From assembly GCA_902497035.1 (NCBI GenBank), contig CABVDL010000003.1:1-64000 (forward strand): a stretch of DNA of 64,000 nt. The letters run 5' to 3'. Made by a program: the position numbers and the translations under genes. The DNA comes from an uncultured Prevotella sp. (GTDB taxonomy: Bacteria > Bacteroidota > Bacteroidia > Bacteroidales > Bacteroidaceae). Below the pieces are notes generated by a model. The model saw only the letters and a list, made by a program, of their open reading frames with translations. It was not told the origin of the DNA and did no database searches. Of the stretch, positions 9,337-18,488 are shown piece by piece. Position 1 is the first letter of the stretch. Every line of letters begins with the position of its first letter.

Positions 9337-9344
9337 CAAAGATA
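9337..9344 (-). promoter_or_regulatory. -7 box for the TerB-ATPase-helicase operon
   Basis: TATCTTTG on the minus strand, 20 bases before the ATG at 9317. No clear -33 TTTG is seen. It supports the 9317 start and means the operon is transcribed away from the divergent btuB promoter. Confidence 0.55.
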
Positions 9345-9404
9345 CCATTTTTTGTTGAAACGGCGGTTGCCATGCCGCACAATCTTTTCAAAAAAACACG
9401 CTTT

Positions 9405-9438
9405 TTTGCCCATATCAAGGAAAATAATCGTAATTTTG
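9405..9438 (+). promoter_or_regulatory. Promoter of the B12 uptake operon
   Basis: The -33 TTTG (9405-9408) and -7 TAATTTTG (9431-9438) are spaced by 22 bases, just ahead of the cobalamin riboswitch. Confidence 0.6.
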
Positions 9439-9454
9439 CAACCGTATAACCATT

Positions 9455-9630
9455 TAGTCGCCGGTTCACGCCCATGCGTGATGAAAAGGGAACGGGGTGA
9501 GAATCCCCGACAGACCCGCTGCTGTGTGCGGTCCGTCACGATAAAGCGAACACACGATAGCCACTGACATTTTCTTCGGGAAGGCTGTTTGCTTTGTCTT
9601 TGACCGCGAGCCAGAAGACCTGCCTGCGAC
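9455..9630 (+). promoter_or_regulatory. Cobalamin (B12) riboswitch
   Basis: The leader contains the conserved core in order: AAAAGGGAA, then GGTGAGAATCCCC, GACAGACCCGCTGCTGT, CCACTG, GGGAAGGC, and the B12 box GCGAGCCAGAAGACCTGCC at 9606-9624. This class binds adenosyl- or other cobalamins and shuts down expression of uptake genes when B12 is sufficient. It sits directly before the TonB receptor start and so assigns the three following genes to B12 uptake. Confidence 0.96.
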
Positions 9631-9681
9631 GCAACGATTGTCCAGAGCCTCGTGGATTGGGCACTGGCAGTGAAAACAACG

Positions 9682-11718
9682 ATGACAAAAGCATGTGTGA
9701 TGAGCTTGCTGCTTGCGTGTGTTCTGACTGCGCAGGCAACGGAAGGCGTTTCTGAGACGTCCTCCACGGCCGTCTGCGCCGATACGCTGCTGTCTGACAG
9801 TACCCTGCGCATCAGCGAGGTCACGGTCTATGGCCACAGCATGGGTGAGATGGTTCCGGCGCAGCATCTCACCGGCGAGCGTCTCCGGTCGCTGTCGTCG
9901 TTCTCCGTTGCCGACGCCATCCGCTACTTCTCTGGCGTACAAATCAAGGACTACGGAGGCGTAGGCGGCCTCAAGACCATTGATGTAAGGTCGATGGGCA
10001 CCAACCACATGGGCATCTTCTACGACGGACTTCCGTTGGGCAATGCGCAGAACGGGCAGATTGACCTCGGCCGATTCTCCATGGACAACATCGAGGAGAT
10101 AAGCCTCTACAACGGACAGAAAAGCGATATTTTTCAGTCGGCACGCGACTTCGGCAGCTCAGGGACAGTGTATATCCGCACGCGGCGGCCGCAGTTTTCC
10201 GGCGGCAAGAGCCGCAACCTTCGCATCACTGAGAAATTCGGCTCGTTTGGCCTCTCCGACCCCTCACTGCTATGGGAGCAGCGCTGGAGCCGCAGCCTCA
10301 CGTCGTCGGTGAGCGCGGAATGGGTCAATGCGAGCGGCAAATACCGTTTCCGCTACCGCCGCAAGTTTCCCGACGGCACGGTGGCCTGGGACACGACGGC
10401 CGTCCGCCGCAACGGCGACATTGCCTCACTGAGGCTCGAGGGCGCGCTCTTCGGCACACTCACCGACGGCCACTGGGACGGCAAGGTGTACTACTACGAC
10501 TCGGAACGCGGCATACCCGGCGCCATCGTCAACAACGTGTGGAAGCGGTCGCAGCGGCAGTGGGACCGCAACTTCTTCGTGCAGGGCAACGCCGTGCAGC
10601 GCGTCAGCGACCACTATGAGTACAAGGTCAGCGCAAAATACGCCAACGACTACCTGCGCTATCTCAACCCCGACACCACCCTACTCTACGTCAACAACCG
10701 CTTCCGCCAGCAGGAGTGGTACATCTCCACGGCTCACCACGTCACGCCATTGCCCCACTGGGACTGCGACCTGTCGGTCGATTACCAGTACAACACGCTC
10801 GGGGCCAACCTCTCCGACTTTGCCTATCCCTGGCGCCACACGCTGCTCTCAGCCCTTGCCATGAGCTATCAGTGGGGCGTGGTGAAAGTGATGGGCAGTC
10901 TGCTGGCCACTAATGTCTGGGAAAAACGGCGCGACGGCTTCCACAAGCTCTCGCCGGCCCTCTTCCTGACTTGCCGCGCGGCCGACGGCTTGTCGATGCG
11001 CGCATTCTATAAGCGCATCTTCCGCATGCCCACATTCAACGACCTTTATTACACCAATATAGGCAACACCGACCTGCGGCCAGAATACGCCACGCAGTGG
11101 GACTTGGGCATGCTCTATTCAAAGAACGCAAGAAGCGGCTGGCTCTCGAGGATTGAGCTGAAGGCCGACGCCTACTACAACCACGTGGATGACAAGATTG
11201 TTGCCGTGCCGAGCGGCTCGGGACAGTACCGCTGGATGATGATGAACATCGGCAAGGTGCATATCCTCGGCATTGAGACCTCGGCTCAGGCCGTAGTGCG
11301 TCCTGCGCCCGACTGGATGCTCAACGTTTGCTGCAGCTACACCTACCAAAGGGCGCAAGACTATACCGACCCGTCCGACAACGACCCCGTGTCGGGTTCC
11401 TACAAGGGACAGATAGCCTACACGCCCTGGCACAGCGGCTCCGTTACGGCCAACCTTGTGTGGCGGACGTTGGGACTCAACTATGCGTTCGTCTATGTGG
11501 GCGAACGCTATCACAACTCGGCCAACATAGCCGTCAACCGCGAGCAGCCGTGGTACACCCACGACCTCAGCGCCTCATGGCAGTGGCGGTGGAGCGCGTG
11601 GAGCGGACAGCTGGCCGTAGAGTGCAACAACGTGCTAAGCCAACAATACGACGTGGTGCTCAATTATCCCATGCCGGGCCGCAACTGGCGGTTTATCGTC
11701 AAACTGAATATTCCCTGA
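9682..11718 (+). CDS. btuB: BtuB-like TonB-dependent cobalamin receptor
   Basis: Outer-membrane beta-barrel that imports B12 with energy from TonB-ExbBD. The signal peptide is MTKACVMSLLLACVLTAQA. After it come a TonB-box-like RISEVTVYG, a plug domain (about residues 50-165, with VADAIRYFSGVQIKDYGGVGG and RSMGTNHMGIFYDG), and a barrel of alternating aromatic strands ending in WRFIVKLNIP, so the terminal beta-signal is present. About 678 residues, normal for BtuB-like receptors. The frame is open from an ATG at 9652, but the ATG at 9682 gives the signal peptide directly. Control by the riboswitch identifies the substrate class. The btuG-like gene follows after only 6 bp. Confidence 0.9.
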   Translation: MTKACVMSLLLACVLTAQATEGVSETSSTAVCADTLLSDSTLRISEVTVYGHSMGEMVPAQHLTGERLRSLSSFSVADAIRYFSGVQIKDYGGVGGLKTIDVRSMGTNHMGIFYDGLPLGNAQNGQIDLGRFSMDNIEEISLYNGQKSDIFQSARDFGSSGTVYIRTRRPQFSGGKSRNLRITEKFGSFGLSDPSLLWEQRWSRSLTSSVSAEWVNASGKYRFRYRRKFPDGTVAWDTTAVRRNGDIASLRLEGALFGTLTDGHWDGKVYYYDSERGIPGAIVNNVWKRSQRQWDRNFFVQGNAVQRVSDHYEYKVSAKYANDYLRYLNPDTTLLYVNNRFRQQEWYISTAHHVTPLPHWDCDLSVDYQYNTLGANLSDFAYPWRHTLLSALAMSYQWGVVKVMGSLLATNVWEKRRDGFHKLSPALFLTCRAADGLSMRAFYKRIFRMPTFNDLYYTNIGNTDLRPEYATQWDLGMLYSKNARSGWLSRIELKADAYYNHVDDKIVAVPSGSGQYRWMMMNIGKVHILGIETSAQAVVRPAPDWMLNVCCSYTYQRAQDYTDPSDNDPVSGSYKGQIAYTPWHSGSVTANLVWRTLGLNYAFVYVGERYHNSANIAVNREQPWYTHDLSASWQWRWSAWSGQLAVECNNVLSQQYDVVLNYPMPGRNWRFIVKLNIP

Positions 11719-11724
11719 CGCACT

Positions 11725-13722
11725 ATGACACTTCACCGTACCTTTCTTCTGTTCCTGCTGCCGGCCCTGCTGACAGGCTGCCGCGACGCCTACGACATCA
11801 TCATGCCGGAGCAGGTGCGGGTGGACAGCATACGCACCGCCGCCCGGGTGGCGGGCTTCTATCTGCTCAACGAGGGCAACATGGGGTCGAACAAGGCCTC
11901 GCTCGACTACTACGACTGTGTATCGGGTATCTATACGCGAAACAGATATACGGGAGCCAACCCGACGGTGACTATGGAGCTGGGCGATGTCGGCAACGAC
12001 CTGCAGAGCTACGGCAACCGGCTCTACGCAGTCATCAACTGCTCCAACAAGATAGAGGTAATGGACCTGCGCACGGCCAGGCGCATAGGGCAGGTCAACC
12101 TGCCCAACTGCCGCTACATCGCCTTCGCCGGAGGCTATGCCTACGCCACTTCCTATGCGGGTCCCGTAGAAGTCAACCCTGACTACCGCCAACGGGGCTA
12201 CGTGGCAAAGATTGACACGGCGACACTGAAGATTGTCGATACCTGCCTCGTGGGCTACCAGCCCGACGGCATAGGCGTGGCCGACGGCAAGCTCTACGTG
12301 GCCAACTCGGGCGGCTACATGGCGCCCCACTACGAGCGCGCGCTGTCGGTCATCGACCTCACCACGTTCAAGGAGACGGGGCGCATCGACGTGGCTGTCA
12401 ACCTCAACCGTGTCGTCACCGACAGCCACCACCAGCTGTGGGTAGCCAACCGCGGCGACTACCGCTCCACAGCCGCTAAGCTCTACTGCATCGACACTCG
12501 CGCCGATGCCCTCACCGACAGCCTCGACGTGGCCGTGGGCAACTGGTGGCTCGACGGCGACTCGCTCTACATCTGCGGAAAGCAGACCAACGCCCTCACC
12601 CATGCCCAGCAGACCACGTACGCCATCGTGGATGTCGCGACCCACAGGCAGGTGAGCAGCCAGCTTATAGCCGACGGCACGGAGCAGCGCATACACACGC
12701 CCTACTGCATCTTTGTCAATCCGGAGACTAAGGACTTCTATATCGGCGATGCCAAGAGCTACATCACGCCGGGCGACCTCTACTGCTTCAACCGCGACGG
12801 CGGCCTGAAATGGCACGTGGCAACGGGTGACATTCCCGCCCATGCGGTGTTTCTCACCGACGCGGCAGCCGGAGGCGGCGGCGACAGCGGGCCGTCAACG
12901 GCGGGCAGCGCCTATATCTCAAAGGTGTTTGAATACCGGCCCGCGCCGGGGCAGTTCATCAACGAGGCACCCGAATACGCGGCGGGTGACGACGACGAGG
13001 CCATGCGCCGGAAAGCCGAGCAGTACATCGCAGGCACCGCCGCAACGCCGCTCTCCTTAGGCGGCTTCGGCGGGTACGTGGTGTTCGGCTTCGACCACAA
13101 GATTAAAAACGTCAGCGGACAGCGCGACTTCCAGGTCATGGGCAACGCCATCAGTTCCGACCGCACCACGAGGCGGCCGGGCGGCAGCTCCGAGCCGGGC
13201 ATCATCATGGTGAGCGAGGATGTCAACGGCAACGGACTGCCCGACGACCCGTGGTACGAGATAGCCGGCAGCGAATACCACAACGCGCAGACCATACACA
13301 ACTACTCCATCACCTACACGCGCGGCAACGACGACATCAGCTGGACCGACAGCGAGGGACGCAGCGGCACCATAGGCCGCAACGAATGGCATACCCAGCA
13401 GAGCTACTTCCCGATGTGGATGAAAGAAGACCAACTCACATTCACCGGCACCCGGCTGCCCGACAACGGAGCCGACGAGATTGGCGACGGCTCGTATTTC
13501 GTCCAGTACTTCTACGACTACGGCTACGCCGACAGCCGGCCCAACAGCGACCCGCAGTCACAGGTTGACATCGACTGGGCCGTGGACGCCAACGGCCGGA
13601 GCGTACACCTCAAAGGCATCAACTTCGTCAAAGTCTATACCGGCATCAACCAGCAATGCGGATGGCTGGGCGAGACCAGCACCGAGGTGACGGGAGCCAA
13701 AGACTTGCACTGGAACAATTAA
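11725..13722 (+). CDS. btuG: BtuG-like surface B12-binding propeller fused to a second surface domain
   Basis: Predicted surface lipoprotein: signal peptide with lipobox LTGC, lipidated Cys19. Residues about 45-370 form repeated propeller blades (LNEGNMGSNKASLDYYD at the start, then blades such as LYVANSGGYM and LWVANRGDY), as in BtuG, which caps BtuB and binds B12 very tightly in Bacteroides. Residues about 395-665 are a separate domain beginning VFEYRPAPGQFINE, with GGFGGYVVFGFDH, a calcium-loop-like DVNGNGLPDD, and WYEIAGSEYH. Plain BtuG proteins lack this block, so the 665-residue product looks like a fusion of two proteins often found side by side in B12 loci. The BtuG role is inferred from fold and context. 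Confidence 0.82.
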   Translation: MTLHRTFLLFLLPALLTGCRDAYDIIMPEQVRVDSIRTAARVAGFYLLNEGNMGSNKASLDYYDCVSGIYTRNRYTGANPTVTMELGDVGNDLQSYGNRLYAVINCSNKIEVMDLRTARRIGQVNLPNCRYIAFAGGYAYATSYAGPVEVNPDYRQRGYVAKIDTATLKIVDTCLVGYQPDGIGVADGKLYVANSGGYMAPHYERALSVIDLTTFKETGRIDVAVNLNRVVTDSHHQLWVANRGDYRSTAAKLYCIDTRADALTDSLDVAVGNWWLDGDSLYICGKQTNALTHAQQTTYAIVDVATHRQVSSQLIADGTEQRIHTPYCIFVNPETKDFYIGDAKSYITPGDLYCFNRDGGLKWHVATGDIPAHAVFLTDAAAGGGGDSGPSTAGSAYISKVFEYRPAPGQFINEAPEYAAGDDDEAMRRKAEQYIAGTAATPLSLGGFGGYVVFGFDHKIKNVSGQRDFQVMGNAISSDRTTRRPGGSSEPGIIMVSEDVNGNGLPDDPWYEIAGSEYHNAQTIHNYSITYTRGNDDISWTDSEGRSGTIGRNEWHTQQSYFPMWMKEDQLTFTGTRLPDNGADEIGDGSYFVQYFYDYGYADSRPNSDPQSQVDIDWAVDANGRSVHLKGINFVKVYTGINQQCGWLGETSTEVTGAKDLHWNN

Positions 13723-13744
13723 TCATCATCAAATCATAACCATC

Positions 13745-14509
13745 ATGTTATCATTAAAACAACTTTTCCCAATGGTGGCACTGGCCACCGCAGTAGCATT
13801 CACTTTCACCGCCTGCAGCGATGACGACGGCAACAACATTGAGCAGCCCAGCTACGACGCCAACTTCGACGACGTAGTCTTGGGCGGCGACAGCGTGCTG
13901 AGCATCACCTCGGGCAGCAGCTTCACCTCGCACGGCTACACGTTCCACTACACCTACAACGCACAATACCAGTCATGGTCGGGCTTCACGGTCTCGGGCA
14001 AGAAAGACACATCGTTCAAGGACTACACCACCGACAAGAACAGCTGCGTGGGCCACGGCTTCAACGGCAACTTTGCCGTGTACTATCCCACCTGGGGCAC
14101 GCCTTCCACCATCGACATGCCGGGCAACACGCCCATTACCGTGCGCGGCTTCTACGGCGCCGTGAACACCTACGTGCAGAACTCCATCCTCAATGGCGAC
14201 GGCTACAGCAAAAAGTTTACACAAGGCAGCTGGCTGCGTCTCGACTGCATCGGCATCAAGGCCGACGGCACGCAGGACACCGTCTCCTACTACCTGGCCG
14301 AATATCTCGGAAAGCAGCTCAACTATGTCCGCGACTGGACTTGGTTCGACCTCACGCCGCTTGGCGACGTGAAGCAGGTGTATTTCGCCTTTGACGGCAG
14401 CGACAAGGGAGCTTACGGCCTCAACACTCCAACCTACCTGCTGCTCGACGAGTTCAACGGCCTCTACGACAACAAGCACGCCGTAGCCACAAGAGTAACA
14501 AGAAAGTAA
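13745..14509 (+). CDS. btuH: BtuH-like DUF4465 surface lipoprotein
   Basis: The 254-residue protein has a signal peptide with lipobox FTAC (Cys24), followed by an acidic stretch SDDDGN typical of surface-exported Bacteroidota lipoproteins. The body matches DUF4465: WSGFTVSGKKDT, GHGFNGNFAVYY, RGFYGAVNTYVQNSI, and the end LNTPTYLLLDEFNG. DUF4465 lipoproteins of B12 operons have been named BtuH and bind cobalamin at the cell surface. Being third in a riboswitch-controlled operon supports that reading. A strong hairpin lies 31 bp past the stop. Confidence 0.85.
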   Translation: MLSLKQLFPMVALATAVAFTFTACSDDDGNNIEQPSYDANFDDVVLGGDSVLSITSGSSFTSHGYTFHYTYNAQYQSWSGFTVSGKKDTSFKDYTTDKNSCVGHGFNGNFAVYYPTWGTPSTIDMPGNTPITVRGFYGAVNTYVQNSILNGDGYSKKFTQGSWLRLDCIGIKADGTQDTVSYYLAEYLGKQLNYVRDWTWFDLTPLGDVKQVYFAFDGSDKGAYGLNTPTYLLLDEFNGLYDNKHAVATRVTRK

Positions 14510-14540
14510 AGAAGTGAGGAGAATTTAGAAATCCCGATAG

Positions 14541-14589
14541 CAGTGTATTGGCCGGGCTGGTGGCCGGCACCAGGCCGGCCAATACACTG
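14541..14589. terminator. Strong hairpin between convergent btuH and lpxB
   Basis: A 15-bp perfect stem (14541-14555 with 14575-14589) plus a 6-bp inner stem (14557-14562 with 14568-14573). It sits between the convergent genes and probably stops transcription from either side, although no T-run follows on either strand. Its GGCCGGC core recurs in the hairpin at 34261. Confidence 0.6.
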
Positions 14590-14664
14590 CCAACGAAGAA
14601 GTGTGAAAATGAGCAGGAGGAAAGCATGGCTTTACATCTCATACATCATGCAAGACCGTCTGCC

Positions 14665-15828
14665 CTACCTTGACCCACGCTGGCCGTTGCTGAGCTTGTC
14701 AACCATAATGCGCGCAGCCTCATCGGGAGCCACGCGGTCGCCCAGACGGCGGCTCACCTCGTCGTAGCCGCGCAGCATGGTCTCACGGTCGGACTGGCCT
14801 GGCAACAGGCGACGGGTCCAGTCGCGGATGTTGGTCACCGTGAAACGGTCGGCAAACAGCTCGGGCACCACCTCACGGCCTGCAATGAGATTGACCAGAC
14901 TGATAAAAGGACACTTGATGATATGGTTGAAGCCCCACCGCATGAGCCTTGGCAGCGGTGTCTTGTAGCACACCACCTGCGGCACGCGGAACAGTGCCGT
15001 CTCCAGCGTGGCCGTGCCGCTCGTCACCAGCGCCACCGTAGCATGGGCAAGCAAGGCATAAGTGTCGTCGAAGATGAGCCGCAGCCGGCCGTCACCCATG
15101 AACGGCGCGTAATAGTCGCGGTCAATCGACGGCGCGCCGGCTATGACAGCCTGAAAGTCACGAAGCAGGTCCGCCGTCAGACTGGCAGACATGGCAGGGA
15201 GGTTGTCCTTAATCTCCTGTTTACGGCTGCCCGCGAGAAGCGCGATGATGGGCTTGCGCTCATCGAGACGGTGGCGGCGGCAGAACGATTTCTGGTCCTC
15301 ATGATAGCCGGCAAGAAACGCCCGCACTTCCTCGGCTGTGGGATTTCCGACATAATGGATGGGATAATGGTGCCTTTCCTCATAGAACGGCACCTCGAAA
15401 GGCAGGATGGAGAACAGCTCGTCCACATCGCGGCGGATGCGCTTAATGCGCCACTCCTTCCACGCCCAAATCTTCGGGGAGATGTAATAATAAACGGGAA
15501 TATGGGTGTGGCTGTGTACAAACTTCGCGATGCCGAGGTTAAATCCCGGGTAATCGACGAGGATGACCACATCGGGCTGCCAGGCCACGATGTCGCGCTT
15601 GCACAGCGCCATGTTGCGGAAGATGGCAGGCAGATGGAGCAGCACCGGCACGAACCCCATGTAGGCCAGCTCCTTATAGTGGCGCACGCGGTGTCCGCCC
15701 ACGCGCGCCATGAGGTCGCCGCCAAAGAAGCGGAACTCAGCTGCGGCGTCGTACGTCCTCAGGCTTTGCATCAGCCGCGAGGCATGAAGGTCGCCCGAGG
15801 CCTCGCCTACAATGAGGTAATATTTCAT
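14665..15828 (-). CDS. lpxB: Lipid-A-disaccharide synthase LpxB
   Basis: GT19 glycosyltransferase that joins UDP-diacylglucosamine and lipid X to make the lipid A disaccharide, at the inner membrane. The 387-residue product begins YYLIVGEASGDLHASRLM, the family signature, and contains VILVDYPGFNLGIAKF, a PKIWAWKEWR segment, IALLAGSRKQEI and VTSGTATLETAL. Normal length. Its ATG overlaps the surE stop (ATGA), so translation is probably coupled. Confidence 0.96.
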   Translation of the reverse strand: MKYYLIVGEASGDLHASRLMQSLRTYDAAAEFRFFGGDLMARVGGHRVRHYKELAYMGFVPVLLHLPAIFRNMALCKRDIVAWQPDVVILVDYPGFNLGIAKFVHSHTHIPVYYYISPKIWAWKEWRIKRIRRDVDELFSILPFEVPFYEERHHYPIHYVGNPTAEEVRAFLAGYHEDQKSFCRRHRLDERKPIIALLAGSRKQEIKDNLPAMSASLTADLLRDFQAVIAGAPSIDRDYYAPFMGDGRLRLIFDDTYALLAHATVALVTSGTATLETALFRVPQVVCYKTPLPRLMRWGFNHIIKCPFISLVNLIAGREVVPELFADRFTVTNIRDWTRRLLPGQSDRETMLRGYDEVSRRLGDRVAPDEAARIMVDKLSNGQRGSR

Positions 15829-16634
15829 AAGTCCATCTGTCTGAGTCGGTCAAGGAAACGATAGTCGGTCACGTCCACCGTGGTCGGCGTGATGGCCACG
15901 TAGCCGTGGTTGAGCGCCCACTGGTCGGTGTCGGTGGCCTCCGGCTCGTCGTTGCGGTACTCGCCCACCATCCAGTAATAGTCGTAGCCGCGCAGGTGGT
16001 GCCGCTTGTCCACCTCGTTGATCCAGCTTCCCCATGTCATGCGCGTGGCCCTGACCCCCACGAACTCCTCGCGGGCGGGGAAGTTCACGTTGAGACAGAC
16101 ACCCTTGGGCAGTCCCTCGTCCAGCACGCGCCCCACTATCCTCTCCACATAGGGACGCAGGGGCATGAGGTTGGCGTCCTCATTGTAGTAGCAGCTGGAG
16201 AAGGCCACCGACGGAATATATTTCATGCAGCCCTCCATGGCGGCACCCATCGTGCCGCTGTAGTGATTGTTGACCGACGAGTTGTCGCCGTGGTTGATGC
16301 CGCTCAGGATGATGTCGGGGCGGCGGTCGGCACAGAGCTGGTCGAGGGCCAGCTTCACGCAGTCGACAGGAGTGCCGGAGCACGACCACACCTCAGTCTC
16401 ACCCATGTTGTGGCGCCGCTTCAGACGGAGGAAGTCAGCTGCCGAGAAGGCGCACGAGTAGCCAGAGCGCGCGCGCTCGGGCGCCACGACAAGCACGTCG
16501 CCCAACGGCTTGGCAAAGGCGGCTAAATGGCGGATGCCCTCCGAATGGTAGCCGTCGTCGTTGGTGATGAGAATGAGCGGACGGCGGTGGGCTGACTGAG
16601 ATGCGGTGTCAGAAATATGATTTTGCATATTCAA
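15825..16634 (-). CDS. surE: 5'/3'-nucleotidase SurE
   Basis: Metal-dependent nucleoside monophosphatase, a stationary-phase survival protein. The 269-residue protein has the metal-binding ITNDDGYHSEGI near residues 22-33, VVAPERARSG, SGTPVDCVKLAL, and DIILSGINHGDNSS, all key SurE motifs. The first 18 residues precede the conserved region and may be partly untranslated. It is placed before lpxB as in other Bacteroidota. Confidence 0.95.
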   Translation of the reverse strand: MNMQNHISDTASQSAHRRPLILITNDDGYHSEGIRHLAAFAKPLGDVLVVAPERARSGYSCAFSAADFLRLKRRHNMGETEVWSCSGTPVDCVKLALDQLCADRRPDIILSGINHGDNSSVNNHYSGTMGAAMEGCMKYIPSVAFSSCYYNEDANLMPLRPYVERIVGRVLDEGLPKGVCLNVNFPAREEFVGVRATRMTWGSWINEVDKRHHLRGYDYYWMVGEYRNDEPEATDTDQWALNHGYVAITPTTVDVTDYRFLDRLRQMDL

Positions 16635-16704
16635 ATGACTTAATGGAGGTTAAAACAGAATACAACGGGGCCGGGCCGGTACCCCGACAAAAGATTTTCT
16701 GCTG

Positions 16705-16712
16705 CAAAAGTA
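16705..16712 (-). promoter_or_regulatory. -7 box for surE-lpxB
   Basis: TACTTTTG on the minus strand, 71 bases before the surE start. No good -33 box is seen. It lies 42 bases from the divergent parA -7 box. Confidence 0.4.
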
Positions 16713-16753
16713 CGAAAAAAGGTTTAAACAGATGCTTTCTCAAACAAAATATG

Positions 16754-16761
16754 TATCTTTG
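16754..16761 (+). promoter_or_regulatory. -7 box for parA-parB
   Basis: TATCTTTG, 51 bases before the parA ATG at 16813. It falls inside the longer open frame that begins at 16732, which argues that the shorter start is the real one. Confidence 0.55.
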
Positions 16762-16812
16762 CAGTTAACAATGCGCCCTATACGTAGGGGGAAAAGAAAA
16801 AAACGAAAGAAA

Positions 16813-17577
16813 ATGGCAAAAATCATTGCTATCGCAAACCAGAAAGGCGGCGTGGGCAAGACCACGACAGCCATCAACCTGGCTGCCTCGCTGGCCACAT
16901 TGGAGAAATCGGTACTCATCGTTGACGCTGACCCGCAGGCCAACGCCTCAAGCGGACTCGGTGTCGACATCAGCCAGGTGGACTGCTCACTCTATGAGTG
17001 CATCATTGACCATGCTGATGTCAGGGACGCCATCTACACCACCGACATCGACAAGCTCGACATCATCCCAAGCCATATCGACCTCGTTGGTGCGGAGATT
17101 GAGATGCTCAACCTTGACAACCGCGAGAAGGTCATCAAGGGCATCCTCGACCCCCTACGGCCGGAATACGACTATATCCTTATCGACTGCTCACCCTCGC
17201 TGGGCCTGATTACCGTCAACGCGCTCACGGCCGCCGACTCGGTCATCATTCCCGTGCAGTGTGAGTATTTCGCCCTCGAGGGTATCAGCAAGCTGCTCAA
17301 CACCATCAAGATCATCAAGAGCCGCCTCAACCCGAAACTCGAGATAGAGGGCTTCCTGCTGACAATGTTTGACAGCCGCCTGCGCCTGGCCAACCAGATC
17401 TACGACGAGGTGAAGCGCCATTTCCAGGAGCTGGTGTTCAAGGCCATTATCCGGCGCAACGTGAAGCTCTCTGAGGCTCCCAGCCATGGCCTGCCCGCCA
17501 TTCTCTACGACGCCGACTCACAGGGTGCCAAGGACCATCTGATGCTCGCTAAGGAGATTATTGAGAAGAACGCATAA
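16813..17577 (+). CDS. parA: Chromosome partitioning ATPase ParA (Soj)
   Basis: Deviant Walker A ATPase that moves ParB-bound origin regions along the nucleoid. The 254-residue protein starts [19 protein letters not shown], with the two lysines of the deviant P-loop, followed by [16 protein letters not shown] and [18 protein letters not shown]. The frame extends 27 codons upstream (Arg/Lys-rich), but that part contains the promoter box and is not conserved. parB follows 3 bp after the stop. Confidence 0.96.
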   Translation: MAKIIAIANQKGGVGKTTTAINLAASLATLEKSVLIVDADPQANASSGLGVDISQVDCSLYECIIDHADVRDAIYTTDIDKLDIIPSHIDLVGAEIEMLNLDNREKVIKGILDPLRPEYDYILIDCSPSLGLITVNALTAADSVIIPVQCEYFALEGISKLLNTIKIIKSRLNPKLEIEGFLLTMFDSRLRLANQIYDEVKRHFQELVFKAIIRRNVKLSEAPSHGLPAILYDADSQGAKDHLMLAKEIIEKNA

Positions 17578-17580
17578 ACT

Positions 17581-18471
17581 ATGGCAGTACACAAGAAATT
17601 CAACGCTTTAGGACGCGGCCTCGACGCGCTGATCTCCACCGACGCCGTGCGCACGCAAGGCTCGTCGACCATCAACGAGATACCGCTCGACCAGATTGAG
17701 CCCAACAGCAACCAGCCGCGCAGCCTATTTGATGACGAGAAGCTGCAGGAGCTGGCCAACAGCATACGCCAGATTGGCATCATCCAGCCCATCACCCTGA
17801 GGCAGACCGCCGAGAACCGCTTCCAGATCATCGCCGGAGAGCGGCGCTGGCGCGCCTCGCAGATGGCCGGACTGAAGACCATTCCCGCCTACATACGCAC
17901 CATCAACGACCAGAACGTGATGGAGATGGCTCTCGTGGAGAACATCCAGCGCGAGGACCTCAACCCCATTGAGATTGCGCTGGCCTACGAGCATCTGCTT
18001 GAGAACACGGGCATGACGCAGGAGAAAGTGTCGGAGCGCGTGGGCAAGAGCCGCTCGGCCATCACCAACTACCTGCGCCTGCTGAAGTTGCCCGCCCAGG
18101 TCCAGATATCTTTGCAGAAAAAGGAAATAGACATGGGGCACGCCCGCGCGCTGCTCGCGCTCGACAGTCCGTCACTTCAGCTGAAGGTGTTCAAGGAGAC
18201 GATGAAGAACGGATGGTCCGTGAGAAAGGTCGAGGAGGTGGTGAACAGCCTGAAAAACGGTGAGGACATCGACAGCGGCAACAAGAAAATAAAGACCAAG
18301 GCACAGTTGCCCGAACCGCTCGCCGCCCTGCGCGACCGCCTGTCGCAGACCCTCAACGCCAAGGTGCAGCTGGCCTGCTCGGCCAAGGGCAAGGGCAAGA
18401 TCAGCATCGCCTTCGCCAACCAGGAGGAGCTGCAGCGCATCATGGACATCCTGGACAATCTGAAACAATAA
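17581..18471 (+). CDS. parB: Chromosome partitioning protein ParB (Spo0J)
   Basis: CTP-dependent DNA clamp that loads at parS sites. The 296-residue protein has the N-terminal ParA-interaction segment LGRGLDALIS, the CTPase motifs NQPRSLFD and GERRWRASQMAG, LVENIQREDLNPIEIA, and the DNA-binding helix-turn-helix VSERVGKSRSAITNYLRLLKL. The C-terminal third is the dimerisation part. I saw no full consensus parS within the parAB genes. A tandem palindrome with the same 10-bp core occurs at 56.5 kb. Confidence 0.96.
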   Translation: MAVHKKFNALGRGLDALISTDAVRTQGSSTINEIPLDQIEPNSNQPRSLFDDEKLQELANSIRQIGIIQPITLRQTAENRFQIIAGERRWRASQMAGLKTIPAYIRTINDQNVMEMALVENIQREDLNPIEIALAYEHLLENTGMTQEKVSERVGKSRSAITNYLRLLKLPAQVQISLQKKEIDMGHARALLALDSPSLQLKVFKETMKNGWSVRKVEEVVNSLKNGEDIDSGNKKIKTKAQLPEPLAALRDRLSQTLNAKVQLACSAKGKGKISIAFANQEELQRIMDILDNLKQ

Positions 18472-18488
18472 ATCTGAGGATACCACCG

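Noticed and set aside
7677..9824. TerB-domain protein starting at 9824 (715 residues)
   Set aside because: The extension is antisense to the cobalamin riboswitch and the start of btuB, and a -7 box with an ATG at 9317 explains the gene better.
16732..16812. N-terminal extension of ParA
   Set aside because: It contains the -7 promoter box and a Lys/Arg-rich stretch not found in ParA proteins.
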